Of a DNA stretch of 64,000 bases, positions 54,450 to 61,792 are shown one piece after another; positions within the stretch are counted from its first letter, which is position 1; every line of letters starts with the position of its first letter. Origin of the DNA: a bacterium (GTDB taxonomy: Bacteria > Bacillota > Bacilli > Lactobacillales > Streptococcaceae); contig CAJNCJ010000007.1 in assembly GCA_905221235.1 (NCBI GenBank), positions 37,952-101,951 of the forward strand, read 5' to 3'. Both the position numbers and the translations under genes were made by a program. The notes beneath the pieces were generated by a model. That model searched no databases, was not told the origin of the DNA, and saw nothing but the letters and a program-made list of their open reading frames with translations.

Positions 54450-55324
54450 TGGTTTTCCTCCTGTAGCCAGTTGACAAGGGCACCGTAGAGATTGGCATCT
54501 GCATGATAGGTGCAGGCTTGTATGACAGGTGCGACCGTGTATTCTTCGTAGATATCGACAAAGTCATCGACAGCTTTTTTGACCCCTTGGATGAAGTCTG
54601 GATTTTGGCTGATAGAGCCTCCCAGACTGATAACATCTGGATCGATGAGATACTGAATATTGAGCAAGCCTTGCGCCAGATTGCGATTCATGCGCTCAAT
54701 GGCTTCTTGACAAAGAACATTGCCAGCTGCAGCCTCTTGGTAAATCTTGCGACCGTCCCAATCAGTCTGACCAGATTTTTCAATCACGTATCGCACCATA
54801 TTTCCAGTTGACGCTAATTGCGACCAATTGTTGAGCTTTTTCGCAGGGGCAAGGGTTGTCATGTAGCCAAATTCTCCACCCAAGCCGTGGCGACCTCGGT
54901 GAAGTCTGCCATTGATAATCATGGCTCCGCCAATCCCTGTCCCAATCACGACACAGGCTGCATTTTCAAGCTCTGGATGAACAAGCAATTCACTGAGCCC
55001 AACGCAGTTGGCGTCATTTTCAAGATGGACAGGTAGCTGATAAGAGCTAAGCGCCTCATACCAAGAAAAGCCGTGGATATAAGGTACGGCACTGAAGCCA
55101 TCAATCACACCTGTTTCTTGATTGACCGCACCTGGAACGCTCATAGCAATCCCGCTGTAATCCTGTTCTGACAAGCACTGGTCTAACCAAGCTAGTAATT
55201 CCTCCAAGCTTTCTGGCGTTGGAATGCTTTTCTTATCCAATATTTTCCCATCAGGAGTCAGACTAGCAAACTTAATCCCAGTCCCTCCGATATCAATCGT
55301 TGCAATGGTCATTGTTTTTACCAT
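54443..55324 (-). CDS. ROK-family sugar kinase
   Basis: A 293-aa ROK protein without a DNA-binding domain. ATP-binding motif [11 protein letters not shown], catalytic-type Asp in [10 protein letters not shown], and [25 protein letters not shown]. The CxCGxxGC zinc motif of many ROK kinases is missing. It probably phosphorylates a hexose or amino-sugar released from N-glycans (mannose, GlcNAc). The start (ATG at 55324 or 55312) is uncertain because neither has a normal ribosome site; AAGGAGG lies beyond a hairpin. Confidence 0.82.
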   Translation of the reverse strand: MVKTMTIATIDIGGTGIKFASLTPDGKILDKKSIPTPESLEELLAWLDQCLSEQDYSGIAMSVPGAVNQETGVIDGFSAVPYIHGFSWYEALSSYQLPVHLENDANCVGLSELLVHPELENAACVVIGTGIGGAMIINGRLHRGRHGLGGEFGYMTTLAPAKKLNNWSQLASTGNMVRYVIEKSGQTDWDGRKIYQEAAAGNVLCQEAIERMNRNLAQGLLNIQYLIDPDVISLGGSISQNPDFIQGVKKAVDDFVDIYEEYTVAPVIQACTYHADANLYGALVNWLQEENQW

Positions 55325-55367
55325 AAAAAGGGGCGAATCAGCAGTTAGTCCTTACTTTTTCGCCCCT
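55324..55367 (-). terminator. Leader hairpin/terminator just upstream of the ROK gene
   Basis: TTCGCCCCT (55359-55367) and AGGGGCGAA (55329-55337) form a perfect 9-bp stem followed, on the minus strand, by TTTTT that touches the start codon. It lies between the ROK start and the AAGGAGG ribosome-like site. Confidence 0.65.
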
Positions 55368-55395
55368 CCTTTCTTTTTATGTTTACTTTTTGAAA

Positions 55396-58041
55396 TTAAA
55401 TTTCTTCTTTTTTGATCAATTCTGTACGAATCTCTTGTGGTGAAATGAGACCTCTATGAACTGGGTATGGTCGTTCCAGTAGGTCCAGGAAGAGATGTTG
55501 ACTTTCCGGTACACGCACATTTTCACTACACATATTGTAGTAACGAAGAACATAGCCTTCTTCATTTTCAGCTACCTTAAAGGCTGTCGGACAGATTTGC
55601 GGTATGCTGAGAACAGAATGACTCAAGAGGCTACCAGTCGCAGCCACGCTTCCTTCTTGTCTAGCAATCTGAAGGCTGGTAAATGGTGTCTGCAAGGCTT
55701 TAGCCCGACGATAGGCTGAAAAGCGTTCTTGGGCTTGGTGGCATTCAATCGCAAATTCGACCTCAAACTCACGCAAGCATTGTGCTTCTGGTGTTGGGAA
55801 GTAACCCCAGTCACCCAACTCACCTGATGCACGCAAAATAGTCACGGCAATGGTGTCGTCTCCAAGGATTTCGTATTCATTCAATCCCTTGTTAGATACA
55901 GTCACCCCTTTTTCATCGTCATACAGACTAACAAAGGCTTGTTGGTGTTGAGGATTTTCAGGATTTTCCCATGAAGCTGCTGGTTTGTTTGGTCGTGTCA
56001 CCACTTCATAGATGCTTTCAGAATCATTGCTTGGACGCGTGTTATGAGTCTTGACCAAGAGACGGATACGGTGGTCTTTGGCAGTGTTAGTAAAGCGAGT
56101 CTTAAAGCGGATTTGTGGATTGTCAACAAAGACAGTCAACTCAGTTTCAAGAGGAATGTTTGTCAATTCTTCTGACCGTCCAGCCTCACGCTTCATAAAC
56201 TCAATGATGCCTTTTTGCTCTTCTTCTAGCTTTTCATCAGCACTGACAGGCACTGTCAATTCATGTTTGAGCAAAATCTTAGTGTAGCGAGCTGTGTTTT
56301 CCAAGACCTCGTAGCCCTTAAGCTCTGCATAGATGGGCTCTGTTCCTTTTGGTTGGAAATAGATGTATTCGTTTCCGATATCCCCACGGTCTTCAAAGCG
56401 GATAAAGTCTTCGTAAGCTTCGTGAGTTGTCTTGTCATAGACTGTGATGTTGTCATCCACACTCACCGTTACAAATGGCGTATCAATCACTCCGTTTTGG
56501 TAGATGCCATCACGGTGTTCTTGTTCTCCTTCCAGCAATTGGAAGGTAGTCCAAGAAAGCGGTGCTAGATGAACGGGGATGGTCACGCGCACTTGACGAG
56601 CAATACGAGCTTGGCGGAACTTGTCTTTTGGTAAATCATACTCAAAATTAGCCCCAAGGTCTTCGATTTTAGCCTCTACAGGACGACCATCCAAGTCCTC
56701 CACACGGTAGCTTGGCAAGGTAAGAGCAGCCATCTTCTTGTAGCCTTCTGTTGGATGCAATTCCTTGAAATCACAAGTCGCAACATCAATCACTGTGCTG
56801 ACAGTATCAACCTTATCATGCAAGCCTGTATTAATGATAGTAAAGAGATAATCACTTTGAGCCTTAGCTGTAGCAATTTTACCCTTCCACTCGTTAAGAA
56901 GATTGCTCTTAACAAAGTTTCCTACTTGGTTGACCTTGGCAAAACGCGTTTCCATCTCTCGGTGAACTTCGTCCACACTACAGCCACAGATACTATCATG
57001 CGGCGCATTCTGCAAAAGTGTTTTCCAAGCATAGGTCAACTGATCCTTGTGGTTGTGGCCCCCAGTGATAATTGTCAAGGGTTCTACCACTTGCTCTAGG
57101 AGATTGCTATTTTCTTGGAAGGCTTGTTTGAGATAAATACGAGATGAAGAAGTGTTGGCAAGTGTGTACCAGCCATCTGTTTCCTGACTGGTCAACTCTC
57201 CTGTAACCGTTGATAATTGCTCTGGTAGGGCACTTTCTACGGCTTGGACATATTCATCAAAAGAACTATGAACAAAGGTCACATCTGGGAAGAGCTCGTT
57301 AGCTACACGAATGGCTTCGCTCAGATCTCTTTGTACAGGTTGATGGTCACATCCGTTCATCATCAACCACTGATTGGTCGAAGCGTAGTCACGCACATCT
57401 GACAATTTTTGTTTCCAGAAGGTCAAGGCCTCGTCTTTATCAACTGGAATTTCATTCCCGTTACTATACCAGTTGGCAAAGAGAATCCCGAGGACACGAC
57501 TACCATCCGCACCTTGCCAGTACATTTCTGAAAACTGGGAAGTAAATTGCCCATCTTCAAGAACTTGGTTATCAAAACCAATCGGTTTCACCCCACGCCC
57601 AAAGGCTGCCACGTGAATGCCTGATTTTTGTAGGATTTGAGGCGCTTGTCCCATATTTCCAAAGGTATCTGGGAAGTAGCCAATCTGAGTGGATTTGCCC
57701 CATTTTGCAGCTTCTTGCTGACCGATAAGAGTATTGCGGACATTGGCTTCACTTGAAATCAAGTAGTCATCTTGCAAAATGTAAAAGGGACCAATTTTAA
57801 GTTTGCCTTCGTCGATGTATCGTTGGACTTTGTCACGATTTTCAGGGCGAATCTCCAAGTAGTCATCAAGGACAATGGTTTGTCCATCCAAGTGGAAACT
57901 CTTGAACTCAGGGTCATTTTCAAAGAGATCAAAGAGATTGTCAAATAATTCCACCAACTGCATACGGTGGCTTTCAAAAGGCAAGTACCACTCACGATCC
58001 CAGTGACTGTGCGAGATAATATGTACAACAACATTTTCCAT
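55396..58041 (-). CDS. GH38 alpha-mannosidase
   Basis: An 881-aa GH38 enzyme. The zinc-binding HSHWDREW motif is at residues 11-18, the nucleophile region is YFPDTFGNMGQAPQIL, and the His-rich HDSICGCSVDEVH lies about residue 340, followed by beta-sandwich domains. No signal peptide, so it acts on imported mannosyl oligosaccharides; the pneumococcal homologue prefers alpha-1,3-mannose. GAGG precedes the ATG at 58041. Confidence 0.9.
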   Translation of the reverse strand: MENVVVHIISHSHWDREWYLPFESHRMQLVELFDNLFDLFENDPEFKSFHLDGQTIVLDDYLEIRPENRDKVQRYIDEGKLKIGPFYILQDDYLISSEANVRNTLIGQQEAAKWGKSTQIGYFPDTFGNMGQAPQILQKSGIHVAAFGRGVKPIGFDNQVLEDGQFTSQFSEMYWQGADGSRVLGILFANWYSNGNEIPVDKDEALTFWKQKLSDVRDYASTNQWLMMNGCDHQPVQRDLSEAIRVANELFPDVTFVHSSFDEYVQAVESALPEQLSTVTGELTSQETDGWYTLANTSSSRIYLKQAFQENSNLLEQVVEPLTIITGGHNHKDQLTYAWKTLLQNAPHDSICGCSVDEVHREMETRFAKVNQVGNFVKSNLLNEWKGKIATAKAQSDYLFTIINTGLHDKVDTVSTVIDVATCDFKELHPTEGYKKMAALTLPSYRVEDLDGRPVEAKIEDLGANFEYDLPKDKFRQARIARQVRVTIPVHLAPLSWTTFQLLEGEQEHRDGIYQNGVIDTPFVTVSVDDNITVYDKTTHEAYEDFIRFEDRGDIGNEYIYFQPKGTEPIYAELKGYEVLENTARYTKILLKHELTVPVSADEKLEEEQKGIIEFMKREAGRSEELTNIPLETELTVFVDNPQIRFKTRFTNTAKDHRIRLLVKTHNTRPSNDSESIYEVVTRPNKPAASWENPENPQHQQAFVSLYDDEKGVTVSNKGLNEYEILGDDTIAVTILRASGELGDWGYFPTPEAQCLREFEVEFAIECHQAQERFSAYRRAKALQTPFTSLQIARQEGSVAATGSLLSHSVLSIPQICPTAFKVAENEEGYVLRYYNMCSENVRVPESQHLFLDLLERPYPVHRGLISPQEIRTELIKKEEI

Positions 58042-58131
58042 GAAGTAAAACCTCATTCTAAATTTAAATTTTAACGTTTTAAATGTAAACTTGTGATTCT
58101 AACAAGAATCGGTTGAGCTAAAACGCTCTCC

Positions 58132-59412
58132 TTAGCGGATATCCAAGTAATCCAAGACCAACTCGCAGAACATCATGTTGGCCCAAGAGAACCATTCACG
58201 AGAGTAAAGCGTTGGGTCGTCCACGTGGAAACTTTCATGCATGACACCTGTGCCCCCATCGCAAGCAACCAGCTGATCCAGCAAGAATTTCTTCTCTGCC
58301 TTATCACTTGTTGTCAAGCCTTGGATAGAAAGGGCAATGGGCCAGATATAGCGATAGAAGGTATGGGAACTTCCAAGACCACTAGCATATTCACCTTGGT
58401 AGAAATATGGATTTTCAGGGCTCAAAATGGTACGACGAGTTGCTTGATAGACTTCGTCGTTGACATCGCAGTAGCCCAGATAAGGCGCAGCCAACAAACT
58501 TGGTACGTTTGGATCATCCATGATGCTGGCATTTCCTAGGCCATCCACTTCAAAGGCATAAATCTTTTCACCCTTGTTGTTGGTGGTGTAGGCGTAGTTT
58601 TCGATGCCTTCTTGAATCTCAGTCTGGAGACGCTTGGCATCAGCAATAATACTCTCGCTATCAGCTAGGTCTAGTTCGGCAAAGATTTCTTGCACATACC
58701 CCAAGACTACAACTGCAAACATATTGGACGGAATCAAGTAGCTATACTGGCAGCAGTCATCACTTGGGCGAAAGGCTGACCAGGTCATACCAGTCACTGC
58801 AAAATCAGGTCCAAAGCCATCATTTACCAGTGTATCTTCCTTACGGTCCGTATCTCGGACAAAACGATAAGGAGAGTTCTTGTGGTCTTGTTCTACTGTC
58901 CAGAGATGAAGAATTTCCTTGGTCGCTGCGACAAAAGTCTCATCAAACTGACTAGTATCGCCAGTCTCTTTCCAGAGGAGATAAGCCAACTGCAAAGGAT
59001 AGCAAAGCGAATCCACCTCATACTTGCGTTCCCAAATCCAACCATTAAGGTCTGTGTGGTCAGTCTCGTGGTGCCCCTTCCAGTTCTCCTCAATGTTAAA
59101 GGAGTTGGCATAGGGATCCTTGAGAATCAAGGTCATCTGACGTTTAACCAAACCTGCAATGGTCTGGCGCAAGAGAGGGTCTCTTTTAGCCACATGAAGA
59201 TATGGTCGTAGCTGGGCTGTCGAATCTCGAAGCCACATAGCAGGAATATCCCCTGTCAATACAAAAGTTGAACCATCTTCTAGGATTTCAACCGTATTGT
59301 CCAAGGTGTCTGTATAGCAACGCTCGAAGACATCCACCCACTCTGGATGGTCCTTAGCCTGCTCTGCTACTTCATCCAGCCACTCTCTAACAATTTCTTT
59401 CGAATAAATCAT
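58132..59412 (-). CDS. GH125 exo-alpha-1,6-mannosidase
   Basis: A 426-aa (alpha/alpha)6-barrel enzyme with DIPAMWLRDSTAQLRPYL and WIWERKYEVDSLCYPLQLAYL, recognisable GH125 motifs. The length equals the pneumococcal enzyme. The start at 59412 follows GAGGAAA. It removes alpha-1,6-mannose from the N-glycan core. First gene of the GH125-GH38-ROK-GH20 run. Confidence 0.9.
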   Translation of the reverse strand: MIYSKEIVREWLDEVAEQAKDHPEWVDVFERCYTDTLDNTVEILEDGSTFVLTGDIPAMWLRDSTAQLRPYLHVAKRDPLLRQTIAGLVKRQMTLILKDPYANSFNIEENWKGHHETDHTDLNGWIWERKYEVDSLCYPLQLAYLLWKETGDTSQFDETFVAATKEILHLWTVEQDHKNSPYRFVRDTDRKEDTLVNDGFGPDFAVTGMTWSAFRPSDDCCQYSYLIPSNMFAVVVLGYVQEIFAELDLADSESIIADAKRLQTEIQEGIENYAYTTNNKGEKIYAFEVDGLGNASIMDDPNVPSLLAAPYLGYCDVNDEVYQATRRTILSPENPYFYQGEYASGLGSSHTFYRYIWPIALSIQGLTTSDKAEKKFLLDQLVACDGGTGVMHESFHVDDPTLYSREWFSWANMMFCELVLDYLDIR

Positions 59413-59582
59413 CGTGTAGTTTCCTCTTTCAAACAAGTTTCATTTTCAGTATATAGCTTTTGAAACAGAAAATACATACACAAATGATAGTCATTTTTCT
59501 ACAAAATAGTTATCTTTGAAACTCCTTTTCTAAAGGTCCTCTTTTTCTGATATAATGTAGAAAAACAGCTAAAGGAAAGACT

Positions 59583-61679
59583 ATGAAACCACTACTTGAA
59601 ACCATCGATACCCGCTTTGGAACTGCCAGTAAGCATGCCTTTTCTCGTGGAAATACCCTGCCTTATACAGGCCTTCCTTTTGGGATGAATTACTTTGTGC
59701 CCCAGACCAGTGATCAGGAAGGAGCTTGGTTTTTCGATCCGCATTTGCCCATCTTTCAGGGGATTCGATTAACCCACCAGCCCAGTCCTTGGATTGGAGA
59801 CTACTCTTGGCTCCTCCTGACTCCTGTCACCGGCCAACTTGGGGGAGACAGCCTCTTTCACCGCCAATCTTCCTATGATATGGATAAATCCTCCTTCCAG
59901 CCTCATTATCTGAAGATTTTCTCCCTGCGCTATCAAATTGAAAGCCAGCTCACACCGACTTGCTACGGCGCTTCTATTCGCTTAGAGCAAAATCAAGGTA
60001 AAGCCCTCTCCCTCTATCTTCACACAGCAGATGAACTGACAATAGAACAAGTAAATAAGCGGACTCTTGCCCTGCGACAAGAAGGAAAAACTGAGACCAA
60101 TAAAAATCCGCTAATAATGTTCACTGCCCTGAAAATGAACACGGATATTCTTGCTATCAGCCAAGAAGGTGAAGATTGGCGAATTGACTTAGCAAGCAGT
60201 CAGGCTGAGATTCAACTAGCGACTTCTTTCATCTCTCCTTCTCAAGCTTTAATCAATCTACCTCAAGAAGATTTTGATAGCTGTAAAGCAAGTGCCCAAG
60301 CGAACTGGGAAAATCTCCTCCATCGTTTTGACGTTATCGAGACAGGAGAGGCTGACCGAACCTTCTTCGACCACTGTCTTTACAGACTCTTCCTATTTCC
60401 TCAGACTTTTTATGAGGTTAATGAATCAGGGCAAGCCATCCACATAGATCTGGATACTGGTACTGTCAAGCCCGGTGTCCTCTTTAGCAACAATGGTTTC
60501 TGGGATACCTTCCGCACCACCTTCCCCCTCTTTGCCCTTATCATACCAGAGCATTATCGTCGCTTTTTAGAAGGATTTCTCAATAGCTACCGCGATACTG
60601 GTTTCCTTCCAAAATGGCTGGCCCCAGATGAACGTGGCATGATGCCGGGTACCCTTTTAGACGGTATTATCACAGATAGCGCCTGCAAGGACATGGCCCC
60701 TGACCTAGAAGCAGAACTCCTCCAAGCCATGCTTGAAACAGCCACCAACTCCGACCCTCTTGGCATCAATGGCCGCCACGGACTAGCCCAATACCAAGAA
60801 CTTGGCTACCTCTCTACCGACTACCACGAAAGCGTCAGCCATACCCTAGACTATGCCTATAGCGACTTTTGTATCGCTAGCTGTGCCGAAAAACTCGGAA
60901 AAACAAACATCGCAGAAACTTATAAAACCGCTTCACAAAATTACCGCCATCTATTTGACGCTAAAACGGGCTACATGCGAGTGCGAGACAATCAAGGGAA
61001 CTTCCGTCCTGACTTCTCTCCTTATAGTTGGGGACGAGACTACGCTGAATGCTCTGCTATTCAAGCGACTTTAGGCGTCCTCCACGACATCCCTGGCTTA
61101 ATTCAGCTTATGGGTGGAAAGGAAACCTTTAGCAAGTATCTTTTGAAAATCTGTCAGGATGCTCCCCTCTTTGAGACGACTGGCTATGGTTACGAGATTC
61201 ATGAGATGAGCGAAATGGCTACCGCTCCTTTTGGACAACTCGCTATTTCCAACCAACCGAGCTTCCACATTCCTTATCTCTTCCGTTACAGCAACTACCC
61301 TGACTACACCGCCCTTCTCATCAAGACACTGCGTCAGAAAGCCTTTCACCCAAGCTGGCAAGCCTATCCTGGCGATGAAGACAATGGTAGCCTATCTGCT
61401 TGGTACATCTGGTCAGCTCTTGGTTTTTATCCGACCTGTCCAGGAAAACCCAGCTACGACCTCGGAATCCCTCTCTTTGACCACCTCCGAGTCTATCTCA
61501 CTAAAGAAGATAAATGGCTGGATATCCATACTGAGCAAAACCACAGCCACTTCAACTTTGTCAAAGAATGTCGACTTGACAAGCTCCCCGTATCTAGTAT
61601 CCAACACCAAGACCTCTTAAAAGCTGATCATCTAACCTTCACCCTCAGCTGGTTGCCAAGTCAGCCGTCCACTTCCTGA
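59583..61679 (+). CDS. GH92 alpha-1,2-mannosidase
   Basis: A 698-aa GH92 enzyme: N-terminal beta-sandwich, then (alpha/alpha)6 barrel with FWDTFRTTFPLFALI, GYEIHEMSEMA and the C-terminal GDEDNGSLSAWYIWSALGF-YP signature. No signal peptide. It trims alpha-1,2-mannose from high-mannose glycans. Divergent from GH125; the 170-nt gap holds both promoters, with a TATAAT at 59551-59556 and no -35 consensus, suggesting an activator. Confidence 0.9.
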   Translation: MKPLLETIDTRFGTASKHAFSRGNTLPYTGLPFGMNYFVPQTSDQEGAWFFDPHLPIFQGIRLTHQPSPWIGDYSWLLLTPVTGQLGGDSLFHRQSSYDMDKSSFQPHYLKIFSLRYQIESQLTPTCYGASIRLEQNQGKALSLYLHTADELTIEQVNKRTLALRQEGKTETNKNPLIMFTALKMNTDILAISQEGEDWRIDLASSQAEIQLATSFISPSQALINLPQEDFDSCKASAQANWENLLHRFDVIETGEADRTFFDHCLYRLFLFPQTFYEVNESGQAIHIDLDTGTVKPGVLFSNNGFWDTFRTTFPLFALIIPEHYRRFLEGFLNSYRDTGFLPKWLAPDERGMMPGTLLDGIITDSACKDMAPDLEAELLQAMLETATNSDPLGINGRHGLAQYQELGYLSTDYHESVSHTLDYAYSDFCIASCAEKLGKTNIAETYKTASQNYRHLFDAKTGYMRVRDNQGNFRPDFSPYSWGRDYAECSAIQATLGVLHDIPGLIQLMGGKETFSKYLLKICQDAPLFETTGYGYEIHEMSEMATAPFGQLAISNQPSFHIPYLFRYSNYPDYTALLIKTLRQKAFHPSWQAYPGDEDNGSLSAWYIWSALGFYPTCPGKPSYDLGIPLFDHLRVYLTKEDKWLDIHTEQNHSHFNFVKECRLDKLPVSSIQHQDLLKADHLTFTLSWLPSQPSTS

Positions 61680-61685
61680 AATGCA

Positions 61686-61725
61686 AAAATCTCCTAGCAG
61701 GCTTTCCTGCTAGGAGATTTTCTTA
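61686..61725. terminator. Perfect 16-bp terminator after GH92
   Basis: AAAATCTCCTAGCAGG and CCTGCTAGGAGATTTT form a perfect stem with a CTTT loop; it may serve both convergent genes. Confidence 0.9.
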
Positions 61726-61792
61726 TGAGAGGTACTTGCTTAAGCTCTGACAATCGGATTTATCATCTGATAGGTATCAAACAATCTACCAA

